A stretch of 64,000 bases of DNA from Triangularia verruculosa (taxonomy: Eukaryota; Ascomycota; Sordariomycetes; Sordariales; Podosporaceae): positions 180,791-244,790 of the forward strand of contig MU863923.1 of the NCBI GenBank assembly GCA_033296885.1, written 5' to 3'. Below are positions 1 through 11,934 of this stretch, in pieces (positions within the stretch are counted from its first letter, which is position 1; each line of letters starts with the position of its first letter). The notes under the pieces were generated by a model. That model had not been told where the DNA came from, made no database searches, and was given only the letters and a program-made list of their open reading frames with translations. Both the position numbers and the translations under genes were made by a program.

Positions 1-439
1 TGTGTTGTCCTCCTGTCCAACCCTGCCAAACCCAAACGAGCGGGAAAACATCCAGACTTTCGTTTGTCGCCGAAGCCAAAGTCGTTGTTGCGTGACTAGG
101 TCATGAAATGAAGTGAATGTTTCTCTGAAGGTCATTGATCGTTCCTCGTCATCTTCGTAGAAGAATCAAGTTGCGTTCATAGAGTAGGTCGTGATTGAGT
201 GCTGTCGTTGCATGTCGTGAAAGGGGGCGATTCCATAAACAAACCAACAATCGCTGATGCAAAAGCACAGCCATCAGAGGAGAATGGATATTAGTCAGTA
301 AAGACCAAAGTTTTCGTACCCAGCTGTTGCCAATGCGGTACTTCAAGACGTCTAGGTCAGAGAGGTGGTGGCCCCTCATTCTTAGCCGTACAAACCCACG
401 GCGGCGCTCGCAGCAGCACGCCGCAGGGAGATGAGGCAT
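1..439. other. Left edge: 3' flank of the RRM gene, no gene seen
   Basis: This stretch lies downstream of the stop codon of the minus-strand RRM gene that ends at 440. The only open frames are short and have no recognisable product. It probably holds the 3' UTR and terminator of that gene, but I cannot point to a definite polyadenylation signal. Confidence 0.5.
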
Positions 440-3400
440 TTAGACCACCGGAGGGTGACCTTCGTGCCGGACACCCTCGATGGCCCTGGGGTTGCGGGCA
501 AGGGTGGCAGCACGGCGAAGAGCCCGCTTGATAGCCTCAAGCTCCTTTTTGGCGACCTCGCGGAGGGTCATGTCGGCAAGCTCCTTGCCCTGGGGCAATT
601 GGATCTCATACCACATGTACCCAAAGTAAAGGGTGTCCTCTTGGGCGCGCTCCTTGATGGCATCCTGTTCATGCTCAGGCAGGGTGCCAACAAAGCGTAC
701 TGTCTCCTCGCGAATCAAGCTGATGTACCACTCAAGGAGATCAACTGGCACGCGGGGGCGGGGGCAAAGATTGTATAAGTGGCCCCAGCAGTCGGCAAAT
801 GGCGGCATGTTGAACTGGGTAACGCGAGATCCGTCTAGATCGGCGATGAAGGCAATATTGTCCTTCTGCAGGACAGAGAAGCCGGGACAAATCATAGCAG
901 CGTTGACAAGACGCTTGTAGAGTTGCTCATTGAGCACGTTCTCCTGGCGTCGGTTGTTGACGGGGCGGTCCTCCTTCAAAAGAGTCTCAGCCAAGAGCTC
1001 GAGGAGGCGGCAAGTTGCGTCGTAGATAACCTGGCGCTGCTTCAAGGTGATCACGTCAGAGCGATACCAAGGCAGCTTCTTGAGAGTCGAAATCATCGAC
1101 TCAAAGGGGCGCTGCGGGCAGTCCTTCGAGTATGGCGAGCGGGACGGCACCTCGACATGCTTGATGACAAGGTTCATCTCCTCCTCGGTGACGAAGCCAC
1201 GGAACACATTCCACGGGTTCACTTCGTCGAAGGGAAGCATTTCGGCGCGGCCCTGGTTCGTAAAACGCACGCCGCGGCACCAGGGGAAGAGAGCTTCCAT
1301 CAGTTCCTTTTGGCTCGAAAGGGTCATCTCGACCGGACGGTCGCCCAGACGGGGATGACGATGCTTGCGGATGGCCTCACTGTGCCGATCTAAGGCGCGG
1401 CAGGCAGCATGATGATTGGGAAACTCAATAAACGCATCACCAGTCTTCGAGGTGACCCTCTCCATGATGATATGAATGGGCTCCAGCGCATCATTGAGAA
1501 TCTTGGAGTTTCGACCCAGAAAGGCGATGACCTCAGACCGCAAAGTACCAAATGGAATCTACAAACCGGAGAAGGCCATGTTAGCACAGTAGAACAACAT
1601 GGAAGTCGGAAAGGAAAGCAGTAAACTTACGTTGCCAATCTTGATCACGCCATATGCGACAGGCATTGCCTGGCTGGAGCTCTCAATGAACGGAAAGTTG
1701 TCCAGGCTCAGCAAGACACCTTCGCTCGGGATGCCCATGTAACCGTCGATTAGTTTCTTCAGACCATCGGAGCCCATCTTGCGAAGCTCGGGCAGCTTGT
1801 GTCTGAGCAAGCCCCACCGGTGGCATATCTCTTGCTCATTCTCGTTAGGCTCGCCGTAGGCGAACTCGTAGCAATCGACTTGGGAAACCGCAGCGCGGTT
1901 AACTGAATGGATCGCCGGGGAGGTAGGCGACAAGAAGGGGTCGTACATCGACACACTTGATACGATCTCGTGCGCTTGATTGTTGGCCCCAGCAGCGAAG
2001 CCAAAGTTGGGTGGCGGAGGGAACATAATGGGACTACCCATGGGCCGGGGAGCAAAGTTCCGCGGCTCGGTCTGGTTGTAGTAAGACGAGTCCGCAAAAA
2101 GATCCTTCTTCCCACCGTAAGGAGTCCAAATGGTTCCGTCGAGGGTCATCTTGTCACCCGTGACATCATTGACGAAGTACTTGACCTGGGGTCCGGCGTG
2201 GGTAGGAGTGGGCGCGCCAACATTGCTCGGAACGACCATACCCGCGCTGCTGCTGTGGACAAGATGAGTCCCATGAGCAGCTCCAATGATATTGTGCGGA
2301 ATAACAACAGGATCGCTGCGACCAACCGGATAGCCGGTTTGAGCATTGTCGATGTTGCTGTTGTGGTTAACGTAGCTACCTGGAGCAGTCGCTGCGCTGA
2401 TGTTGAGGCCTGTGTGATAGTTGCCGTGGGTAGAGTGACCATAAGGACCGTTGCCGCCAGGGACAGGCCCGACATTGCCGTGAACAGGGCCATTGTTCAC
2501 AGGGGCAACATGGTTGTAGGCAGGCGTAGACTGAACCCCAACATTGCGGCTGGCCATAGCATGGTGATAAACATGTGTGCCGTAAGGAGTGGGATGGGCG
2601 TTGCCAGGTTGGACAAACCCGATGCCGGGGGTGCCACCCATCTGAAGAGTTGGAACAGTGTTGTTCATAGCACCTGTGGCTGTGAATGAAAGTTAGCACA
2701 TGGACACAATGCACGAAAGATGACGATGGGGTAATAATTTTGAAAGACTCGCCATAGGGCGTCCCAAAAGGTGTTGGGGGCGGCACACCAGTCGGCATCA
2801 TTGGGTGGGAAAAGCCTCCCACGGGAGTAGGAGGTAGTGGAGCATAAAAAGACCCATTCACAACACCAGGTCGCATACCAGAATGTCCCATTGAGGACTG
2901 AGGGGGCGACTGTTCATTAGTTGTTAGCCGAGATGATTTAGAATGGTCAAGAAAGATGGTGATGAATATCTTACGGCAATCATTGGCAAAACCGGAGCGG
3001 AGTTGCTCTGAGCAAGCCTAGCAGTCTGTCGCTGAGCGCCGGCATACTGACCAGCGAGAGAAGTTCGCTGACCGAAGCCCTTGTTGTGATTATTGAAAGC
3101 ACGGGCAGCCATGTTGAAGCCATAAGGCTTGATGGGGGTGTGCTTATTCTCATTGATCATGTTAGCTTTTATGAAGTGATGAGTAAGGGACAGAACATAC
3201 GTTAGAATCCTCCATGCGATGGTTGGAGACCGAAGACGCCTTCTGTCGCTGAGAGAACCGGGTGTTGGAGCCAGCTGAGGATGAGGCGGCTTCAACATAG
3301 CTCTTGGGCATGCTCACATTCATGCTCTCTTCCTTGTTCCCTTTGGCAGGCTCATTATCCGACTTGCGAAGGGAGACACCGCCCTCATGATCCTTGTTGT

Positions 3401-3695
3401 CGACAAGAGGAGCGCCGCCTTGCTGCTCAACGTGCTTGGTTTGCTCAGTATCCTCCGTGTTCTCACGAAGGGAAGCACCACCATGATGCTTGACGTCCTC
3501 ATGAAGGGAAGCACCGCCGTCATGCTTGTCCTCACGAAGGGAGACACCGCCTTGATGCTCGCGAACTCTACCGGAGCTAGTAGTCGAGGTCTGACTCTTG
3601 TTGGAGCCATTGGCACTCGCGGTCGAGCGACCACGGCCGTGGAAGATCATCTTGTCGCGACTTCTGAGAGATTCTTCTGAGCGACTTTTCCTCAT
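440..3695 (-). CDS. RRM-domain RNA-binding protein (large, hnRNP-like)
   Basis: Five exons give about 993 residues: 3695-3201, 3142-2975, 2909-2753, 2673-1631 and 1558-440. The first ATG (3695) lies in a good context and ends the upstream open stretch. The N-terminus is Ser/Arg-rich, then carries short GG(A/V)SLRE-type repeats (residues about 48-110). A long Gly/Asn/His/Pro-rich disordered middle follows. Near residues 612-690 there is an RRM-like fold with RNP2 VIKIGNIPF, split by the last intron, and RNP1 GDAFIEF, spaced as in fungal hnRNP F/H-like quasi-RRMs. The C-terminal 300 residues are well-folded in composition but I do not recognise them. The role is inferred to be RNA binding; the target is unknown. 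The exon 2 acceptor is uncertain (AAG at 3143 or GAG at 3149). Intron 3 keeps the frame only with a GC donor at 2752. Confidence 0.85.
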
Positions 3696-6290
3696 GTTAG
3701 CGACTGATACGATGAGATGATGTGATGATGTGATGAATGAAGGTACTGGGCAATGAAAGAAAGCAAAGTGTGTGATGATGCTGGAGAAAAAAGCGACTTT
3801 GAAATCGAAAGTCGATGGAGAGGGGAGAAGGAAAATACAAATGCGGGCTTGGGCTATTGGCAGAATGCAGACTTCGACGCAGAAGGGTTCCGGAAGGGCA
3901 GAAGGGTTCCGGAAGGGCTCCGGATCGTCAATAATGTCGGCGCCGAGCAGCTAACCATGCGGTCTCGACGGGGATCTGAAACGATGATGTCGTCTGCGGA
4001 TAAAAATCCGGGGAAAGCGGAGCTCGCGGCTGCGAGATCGTAGATCGCGGCTGGAGAGGTGCGGCTGGGGGTTTACTTACAAATATTGTCGACGGCAAGC
4101 TTTCTTGAGATATTTTGTAGAAAACGATCTGGAACGCAGGTCGTGTTGTCAGCAGAAAGGTAAAGATTGGTGGGTGGAAAGAGGAAATAAGAGGCAGGCC
4201 CTGCAGAGTTTTCAGGAATAAATACCTTGGGAGGTGGCAGTTGTGGCGGGTTGGCTCTGTTGAGGTACCAAGTAGATATGAGCAAGAGAGCTCAGTGTCG
4301 ACGAGGCAGAGAAGGGTGGAAGGATGGGTTTTGCATTTAGGAGAAGAAAAATAATTGTGGGAATGGCCTAGGGCATGAAATAAATACTCAAGGTCTGCCT
4401 CAGGTATTCGAAGGAGTCTATGAGAGTGGCTGGCGGTGAATGGGACGGAGGAGGACCTATTGTTGTGCAGCAGAAGGGGAAGGAGCTCTACGCAGACATT
4501 GTTACAGTCGAGTGAGGCTATTGCCCTCGAGAGTGAGCGGGTGGCTGGGAGTGCTTCTCGAGGTCGAGAAGTGAATGGACAGGATATTCAGCCAATGCCG
4601 TGGAGCAAGCTGAATAGACAATCTATTGCTCTTCAAGACCGGTACCGCAACATGGACCTGGCGTGAGGACTTTGCACTATTCTTGCTCTTTGAGAGAGGT
4701 GTAACTTTCGTGATCGCCTGGACAAACAGTCTTCTGATGGCTGTATCACAACCCCCATCGGGGACAACAACAGGAGCCAAACTTTGGGTAGCCCTTCAAC
4801 AGCCTAATGGCCGAAATACCTGTTATATGGGTATGTGGTATAGCATGAATGGGCCGACTAGAGTATGAAGGCTCATTCATGAAACCCCACCAGTGGTATT
4901 GATGAAATGCGTCTGATGAAGAGAGTAGAACTGAAATGATTGAAAAGCGAGCTGGGCAAAACACCATCCAGCGACATGGGCTTTCTGGACGTGCCTCGCC
5001 GATTACTTGAGTCCCACGGGCTCGAACTTTGCTATGAAAGAATCTTGGGTATGTGGTGCTCTCTCTTCAACACTGGTTGAAAGGGGTCATGAAATTGACG
5101 GCAAGCCTGGGGAAATAAAAACACTGAATTTTGAAATCCAAGAAAGAGTTCAGTTACATACCTAAATCTCTAAGACGGGCGTGTCTGTCTCCAAGAAAGA
5201 AGACTCGAGGCTCCTGAAAGGGACTTCAGAAGACGGACCACGCGGTGGTTTGCTGAGAAAAGGAAACAATACCGACTGTAGGGCAAGATCAATGTTGATG
5301 CTGTGGCTTCGAAAGGGGATGTTGAGGAGTCGAATTGATCAATTCTTTTGAACAGAGTAATGGAGGTCTGGCAGGCAACGCAAGGCTACGCTCTCTGCAC
5401 TCCTAGCTGATACCAGGTGCTTCGAAAATGGAAGAAAAGAAAAGGATAGCGAGATAGTGAAGATAAGACGCTCCTGGCCCTGATCTTGAACAAAGAACCT
5501 GCGGTGTGCCTGCCCAGTTCTTGATGAAATGTTCGGATGAAAAGATATGAAAGGCAGTTATCGAGTTCAAACGGAGGAAGATCTTATTAGTTTAATAGGA
5601 ATACAGTCGGATGGCACCACGGTTCGGCCTTCGAATGAGTAGTTATGAAGACGGCTGATCGAGATCAGACGCAGATACTAATCCGAAGATGTTTGTCTCA
5701 ATAGCTCGTCGTTAGCCTGATGATGTTGGCCGGTGGGTATTGAGGCTTACTCGAAGACTACAGAGCGGGGTTGACCAGTCAAGCTCTAGAGGAACTGATG
5801 CATGATACACACGGATACATACGTAGTTGAAGTGCTCGTAGGCAGTTCTTGTGTTTGTATAGACTCAACGTAGCACTGTCAACGTCTGGGAAGTCCGAAG
5901 CGGTTGCCATTGTGAGAGAGGATGACATCGTTTTCGCCAACAATACGTAGGGTGAATGACAGGCATCAGCAATGATCGATTCGGCTTGGGTGAGTAAGAT
6001 GAGTTGTGACTAATCGGGATCCAAGGGACACAGGGGGCCAGGGGGGGTTATTTATTAAACCAAATTCTACTCCTAGACAGAAACCCGCAAGATCCATGAC
6101 AGCCCGACCAAATTGCGCGGACGGAGTGTCGTAGGTGGTGACAGTCATAAGATGGTTCGCTTGTAAACTTCTTTTTCTCCAGAAACGCCGAGCTTGATGA
6201 TTTGAAGCCGTTCGGGTACAGAAATAATGCCACCGGAGGAAGCTGTTCAAATTCAGGCAAAAAGATTAGGTAAAGTAAAAGCGACTTCGC
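3696..6290. other. Intergenic: RRM gene leader/promoter and ARPC4 3' flank
   Basis: No convincing coding region is present. On the minus strand a strong donor, GTAAGTAAAC, starts at 4080 and a CAG acceptor ends at 3704, eight bases before the RRM start codon. They could bound a 377-nt 5'-UTR intron. A nearly perfect duplication of the 13-mer AGAAGGGTTCCGG lies near 3882-3914. Small frames around 4436-4967 and 5966-6260 look like chance. Confidence 0.45.
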
Positions 6291-7092
6291 TCAATCGAAC
6301 TGTACAAGAGTGGTCAGTTCCTGCCAAGACATCGGAAAGGGGGCTCGACATACCGGAGTGAGGAAAGATTCCGCTACGAAACGGGCGCGCGCGTTCAACT
6401 GGCGGTATTTGTTAGTTCGATTCCCAGTCCGCAAGCTCGGTAGCATAAACATACAAATAGCTTCATCTCGGAGATCTCCTTGTCCACCTCCTCCATGAAC
6501 TGGATGATAAAGTCAACCAGCTTGTGCTTAAGCATTTCTTCCGTGTGGAAGTTGGTAATCAAGAATGAGATATCGTAGCCCTATACCGCATACACAGTTG
6601 TCAGTGATGTTCGAGACACCTCAAAGGCAGCCTGCTGGGGAAGATGGGCCTCAATGTTGGCCCAGCGATCCGTCGTCTCACCTTGATGGGCTTCCTCCTC
6701 AAGATAAAGAATGACTCGGCGCGTTGTGTCAAGAATCTTGTAAACTTGTGCACTAAGATGTGTTCAATCTCGTCGGCCTGCTTGATCTTGATGCTGATGC
6801 GGATGCTGTTGATGCTGGGCTCAATGAGTACCCGCTCGTTCTCGTTGCGCGCGATGGTGAGAGGCGTCAGAAGCACCTCGGGAGATGTCCGGGCCTCGAC
6901 TTCGGGAACATTGTGTCTTTCGGCGGTCTGCGACGCGAAGTTGGACAAACAGAGGGCGGCGGTCAGACTGCTGCGGACAGCCTGGAGATACGGTCGAAGT
7001 GATTGCGACTGTCAGGGGAACGGCACGTTAGCGTGGCTTCTTGGGATGCTGATGGTAGTTTCGAGCTCCGAGTATCCTTCCAAACTCACCAT
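6291..7092 (-). CDS. arpc4: Arp2/3 complex 20 kDa subunit ARPC4
   Basis: This is the ARPC4/Arc19-type subunit of the seven-protein Arp2/3 complex, which nucleates branched actin filaments at cortical and endocytic sites. Exons are 7092-7090, 7008-6682, 6580-6455, 6398-6354 and 6299-6291, giving 169 residues, close to the 168 of animal ARPC4. The match to the family runs the full length, including ERHNVPEVEARTS, FILRRKPIKGYDISFLITNF and a C-terminal LNARARFVAESFL. The start codon stands alone in exon 1: ATG is followed at once by GTGAGT, and the next exon supplies SQSLRPYLQ. The last exon holds only Phe, Asp and the stop codon. Introns are 81, 101, 56 and 54 nt. It is transcribed divergently from the UBP6 gene. 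Identification is firm; the terminal exons rest on splice logic and family length. Confidence 0.96.
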
Positions 7093-7552
7093 GTTGCCTT
7101 TGATGGCAGGATGTCCCCAGATTTCAAGAGATCCTAGAGTTCCGGTGCTCTGGTGGTGTTGGCAGATGGTGCTCTCCTGGAGCTCTTGTCGTCGTCGCTC
7201 TAGGTATCCTTGGCAAGCTCCTTGCTGTCGAGCTGCGGGAAGGCGGGCCAGGGCGGGGCATGGGTGCGTAGTGTAGCCCAAGTACCCGGCTGGTTGGGTT
7301 ACGTAATGCTGTTCAGCCCAGTGACCCCTGTTTCGCTGTTGTGGCGCTGGCTGCAATCCCTGTCGTTACCACTGACAACCCCGCGCCTTTCCTTCGCCTT
7401 CCACGCGCACTCCACAACACCCAAGTGACGAAGCTTTAGGTTGCCTTGGGAGCCTTTGGTTTGGGGAGTATTTGGAGTTTTCATCTGCTCTCTGCTTTCG
7501 AGTCTGGTCGAACTCTCCCCCGCATACTTGCAAAACCAAGCAATCCGGCAAG
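7093..7552. promoter_or_regulatory. Divergent ARPC4 / UBP6 promoter region
   Basis: About 460 bp separate the two start codons, which point away from each other. The space must hold both 5' UTRs and promoters. I see no clear TATA box. Its plus-strand end is pyrimidine-rich, as is common in fungal leaders. Confidence 0.6.
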
Positions 7553-9315
7553 ATGGCGACAGTCAACGGTATGATATTCAACCTTCCTTCGATTCTTATT
7601 ACACTCCATATGCTCTGGTACTAACAGACCATGTTTCAGTGATAATCAAGCACGGCCCCAAAAAGTACGATGTCGAAGTCGATACTTCCGCTCCCGGCGA
7701 AGAGCTCAAATACCAGCTCTTCAGTCTCACGGGTGTTGAACCCGACCGTCAAAAGATCCTCGTTAAGGGTGGCCAGTTGAAGGATGATACCGACATGAGC
7801 AAGTTGGGCCTCAAGCCCGGTCAGGTCATCATGATGATGGGAACTCCCGGAGAGGGTGGCGGTGCCATCGTGCGCCCGACAGAGAAGGTCAAATTCTTGG
7901 AGGATATGACCGAGGCAGAGAAAGCGCAGCAAGTTGGAGCTACACCAGCTGGCCTCATTAACCTCGGCAACACCTGCTATCTGAATTCGACACTTCAAGC
8001 TCTACGCTCCATCCCCGAACTACAAGAATCGCTCGACAAATACGAGTTTCGAAATGCTGCGCCCAGTACTTCGCAGCTTGGTCTCACCACCACCGCACCG
8101 GGGTCTGATATCACCTATCAACTGAAAAACCTGTTCAGAGAGATGTCTAAAACTCAGGAGGGGATGCCGCCATTGGGCTTTTTGAGCGCCCTCCGGACCA
8201 CATTTCCCCAGTTCGCCGAAAGGAGCAAGAAGGGACCAGGGTACGCCCAACAGGACGCTGAAGAAGCCTGGTCGCAAATCGTGTCCCAGTTGAATCAGAA
8301 ACTGCAAATCAGGGAATCGGGTGAGGGGTCTTCGGCCGAAGCGTCCTTCATTAGTACATACATGTCTGGAGAGCTGTCCAGTACACTCGAGTGCGACGAC
8401 CCTGCTGCTGCCGAAGCTGGCGAGCAGCCTACCCATTCCAAGGAGCAATTTTTGAAGCTCAACTGCCACATTGACGGTCAGACAGCTCATTTGAAGGACG
8501 GTCTGGCCAACGGCCTCAAGGAAAAGATTGAGAAGCGGTCAGAGGTGCTCGACCAGAATGTGACGTACACCAAGACGTCCAAGATCTCTCGGTTACCGAA
8601 GTATCTCACAGTTCACTTTGTGCGCTTCTTCTGGAAGCGTGACGTTCAGAAAAAGGCCAAGATCATGCGCAAGGTTACTTTCCCACATGAGCTGGACGCA
8701 GTCGAGTTTTGCACCGATGAGCTGAGAAAAGCCCTTATTCCGGTCCGAGATAAGGTTCGTGAGGTGCACAAGGAAGAGGAGGATGTCGAACGGGCCCGCA
8801 AGCGTCGTAAGAGAAACCCTGCGGAGGATCAGACTCCCGAGGAAAAGAACGAAGAGGGGAAGAAGGACAAGGAAAAGAAGCCGGCCACCTCGGCTGATGG
8901 TGACGTTGAGATGGGTGAGACCTTCAAGACGGACGCTGAGTTTGAAGCCGAAAAAGATGCTTCTATTCTTGCGGCCAAGAAGGAACTCAATTCCCTGATC
9001 GACCCCGAGTTGCGCAAGGACGATGGCGCCAACCAGTCTGGCATTTACGAGCTTCGCGGCGTGGTTACCCACCAGGGTGCCAGCGCCGACAGCGGTCATT
9101 ACACGGCTTACATCAAGAAGACCGGGCCTAAGGATCCCGTGACTGGAAAAGTTGGCCCGGAGGATGGCAAGTGGTGGTGGTTCAACGATGACAAGGTGAC
9201 CGAGGTCACTTCAGACAAGATCGATGCCCTTGCTGGTGGCGGCGAGTCCCACTCCGCGCTCATCTGCCTCTACAAGGCCATCCCCTTGCCCACCGCGGAG
9301 GGTACCATGGATTAA
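7553..9315 (+). CDS. ubp6: Proteasome-associated deubiquitinase UBP6/USP14
   Basis: This thiol protease docks on the 26S proteasome base and trims ubiquitin from substrates. Exons 7553-7568 and 7640-9315 give 563 residues; ATG at 7553 is chosen because MATVN joins across a 71-nt intron to VIIKHGPKKYDVEVDT, the start of the N-terminal ubiquitin-like domain (residues about 5-80). The USP domain follows: the Cys box GLINLGNTCYLNST puts the nucleophile at Cys118, the same number as yeast Ubp6. The His box DSGHYTAY places the base near His492, and the WWWFNDDKV segment supplies Asn/Asp at about 521. Between the boxes lies a Lys/Glu-rich insert (residues about 400-450, RKRRKR and EEKNEEGKKDKEKK), likely disordered. 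All catalytic elements are intact, so activity is expected. Confidence 0.97.
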
Positions 9316-9714
9316 GTTGCCGACTGGACCACCTTGCGCTTTTACGCAGACATGATATGGCATAGCACATGGAGAAAGGGCGTTGGCTTGGGATGGGTTC
9401 TCGGACGTAGACTGATATTAGGTTCGATGGTTTTGTATTCTGATAAAGCGCCGAGGCATGGGGTGGATTTTTGAAAACAGCATTGCTAGACCAATGGTAG
9501 TTATGGGCAGACAATGATTCGGTTGTGCACTCTTAGTCTCGGTTTTCATCGATGGGTCGGTCACATGTAAATCAGCACAAGTGCAACCATCAAGAATGTG
9601 TCCACCGACTCTGATATGAAATGAGCGAACTTGTCCTTGATATCCCGCTTCATTACACTCCAGATCATGTTACAGATATCGTACAGAACAATACAACAGG
9701 GTCCCAAACATCTG
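9316..9714. other. Convergent 3' flanks of UBP6 and the small mitochondrial gene
   Basis: This 400-bp spacer joins the 3' ends of a plus and a minus gene. I see no open frame of note and no RNA gene. Confidence 0.5.
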
Positions 9715-10294
9715 CTATCTTGGCGAAATTTGCTGTTGCTGCTTCTCCTTTTCCATCCTCGCCCTCACCTCCCTCAGCTTCTGCTCCAGCGACACCTTTT
9801 GCTTCCACAGCTCGCCCTTTGAGTTCTCGAGCATGGCGACTTTCTCGTCCGTGGTTAGTTCTTGGATTTTTTGCTTCTCCTATTCATCCATCAAATCAGC
9901 ATGTTTGTTGTTTCATCGTTTGACTTCTTCAATTTCACACAGGCGAAAAGTTCCTGTCGGATTCTTTCTGTTGCATAGTAACAAGACATAATGGCTAGAT
10001 ATAGGCAAGGGGGACACAGACCTGCTTCCACTCCTGCTGCGTCTTCAGCCCAGCACCGTAGATGGCGCCGGTAAACGTCGTTGCGGCGAAAGCACCGGTC
10101 CAGATGAGGCGCTTCCACCTTGGTGCCGGTCCTGCTTTTCTCGGTTCTCCCTCTTCTGCCCCTTTTGCTGGTGACTTTGGGCCCGGTTTCGGGGAGGCCT
10201 TGGCGTACGGTTGGGGTCTTCTGAGGGTGGGGGTTGTGGTGGTGAAGGTTCGTCTGCTGCTTCGGAGGAAGTGGGTTTGTGGTGGTCGGGGCAT
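9715..10294 (-). CDS. Small single-pass, probably mitochondrial protein (COX14-like candidate)
   Basis: Exons 10294-10022 and 9879-9715 give 145 residues. The N-terminus is rich in Arg, Ser, Thr and Pro and lacks acidic residues (SSRRTFTTTTPTLRR), typical of a mitochondrial presequence. A Lys/Pro/Gly linker follows. The hydrophobic segment LIWTGAFAATTFTGAIYGAGL (residues about 64-84) looks like one membrane span. It is followed by TQQEWKQ and a charged, Gln/Glu/Lys-rich coiled coil up to the end. The intron is 142 nt with an unusual GTCTGT donor; frame continuity (WKQ-EKQKIQ) supports it. The layout of short presequence, one span and coiled coil resembles proteins annotated in fungi as cytochrome c oxidase assembly factors of the COX14 type. 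That is a family impression from memory, not proof. Function otherwise unknown. Confidence 0.75.
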
Positions 10295-11055
10295 CTTTCT
10301 AGGCCGGTATTGCGTGAGAAGATTTGGATAAATTATAGTAAGATCTTTTGAGCTGGATTTATATTTGATAAAAAAAAACAGAATTATCCGAGGCGAGGTG
10401 GTGAACGGTGAGCCTTGTTTTATCTTTTTAGTGTTGATGATGATGATTGAGCGAGGTGTGATGAATTGCGTGAAACTGACATGGGTGCACGGACCTGAAG
10501 TTGTCAAAGTCGGATAACCGGGACGGACCGTTAGTGGGAACAGCTTGTTGGGTAGGTATTTTACCGGGCAAGTGGGGCAGGCCTTCTTCCAACATTCATC
10601 TAACACCTAAACTTGGAAGTTGGTGACGGTTCTCCCTCCCTCTCACTGGGGCGGCTGAGTGAGATCCAGCTGGACTGAGTAATCGCGCCGCGCTTTGCGC
10701 TTCTTTGACAGCGGGGAAGTTAGATATGGTACCAAATCCAAAATCTATCAGACAGAATGTCTACACACACTACGGTACTAGTACGCCCTGGAAGAAGTGG
10801 ACGGTCGACCTTTTAAAGGTGATTTGTCCCGGATAAGCGAGCCTGCCTCTCCCGCTCCGCGTGTGTTTCGATTCACTAAAGCTGAGTGGTAAGGTCAGTC
10901 ACAAGCTGGGCAAGCAGGTTCTTTCGCTCATACAATTGCGGTTGAGATATTCCCTTCACGGTTATCCTATCAACAGTCCAGCATCATATTCACTTCGATC
11001 ATCCATACAGAGACTTTTTTGCCATCCCAATACTCCCCTTTGAACTGCAAGAAAA
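10295..11055. promoter_or_regulatory. Divergent promoter between the small mitochondrial gene and SHB17
   Basis: Both neighbours start at the edges of this 760-bp stretch. No gene is visible inside. The 200 bp before the SHB17 start are pyrimidine-rich on the plus strand. Confidence 0.5.
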
Positions 11056-11934
11056 ATGCCCTCACCCCGCGTCTTCATAATTCGCCATGGCGAAACGACC
11101 TGGTCCATCTCCGGTAGACACACCTCGACAACCAATATCCCGCTCACTCCCGCCGGCGAAAAGCGCGTGTTGGCAACCGGCCGCGCCCTCGTAGGCAATG
11201 ACCGCCTCATCGTTCCCTCCAAGCTGTCTCACATCTATGTTTCTCCTCGCCTGCGTGCCCAGCGCACGCTGGAGCTGCTGAACATCGCCTACAGATCCAA
11301 CACGCCTGGTTTGCCGCCCGCCAAGGAGGGTGGCATACCCTGTGAAGCCAAAGTCGAAATCACCGAAGACATCAGGGAATGGGATTACGGGGAGTATGAA
11401 GGCATCACCTCGCCCGAGATTAACGAGATCCGAAAAGAAAAAGGGATAGACGGGGGGAAGAAGTGGGACATTTGGCGGGATGGATGTCCTGGTGGGGAGT
11501 AGGTGCTCTTTTTTTCTGCTCTACATGGGTTCACAAGCAACAGGGTGCGAGAGACGGCTGACCGTAAGCAGAAGTCCAGCAGATATCACTGCCAGACTTG
11601 ACAGATTGATTAGCGAGATCAGGGAAAGGTATCATCGGCCAGTTATGGAGGGTGATGGCAAGGATGACGAGGAAAATCTGAAAGGAGATATCCTGATCGT
11701 TGCACATGGCCATATACTCCGGGCATTCGCGCAAAGGTGGGCTGGCAGAGTGCTCCATGATGGGCCGTCATTCCTGCTTGAGGCAGGAGGTGTCGGAACA
11801 CTCAGGTATGTAGTGCCGTATTCATTCTCCTGACAGATGGTGTCATGACGGCTGAGACATGCAGCTACGAACACCACAACATTGACGAGCCTGCGATCCT
11901 TCTTGGTGGTGCATTTACCGTCGGGCACGATTAG
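11056..11934 (+). CDS. shb17: Sedoheptulose-1,7-bisphosphatase (histidine phosphatase family)
   Basis: Exons 11056-11498, 11572-11805 and 11865-11934 give 248 residues. The protein belongs to the phosphoglycerate-mutase-like histidine phosphatases. RHGETTWS holds the phospho-acceptor His11, REWDYGEYEG carries the acid residue, and VAHGHILRAF has the second His (193). The combination WDIWRDGCPGGE and GGVGTLSYEHHNIDEPA matches yeast Shb17, which feeds ribose synthesis by hydrolysing sedoheptulose bisphosphate in the cytosol. The protein is somewhat shorter than the 271-residue yeast enzyme, mostly because the segment between RWAG and FLLEAGG is short. Both coding introns (73 and 59 nt) restore family sequence exactly. 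A third intron-like stretch (11934-12004) begins on the last base of the stop codon; removal would give TAA in place of TAG, so the protein is unchanged. Confidence 0.9.

Noticed and set aside
6405..6428. GTTCGATTCCCAG, resembling a tRNA T-arm
   Set aside because: It lies mostly inside an ARPC4 intron and has no matching acceptor stem, anticodon arm or D-arm around it.
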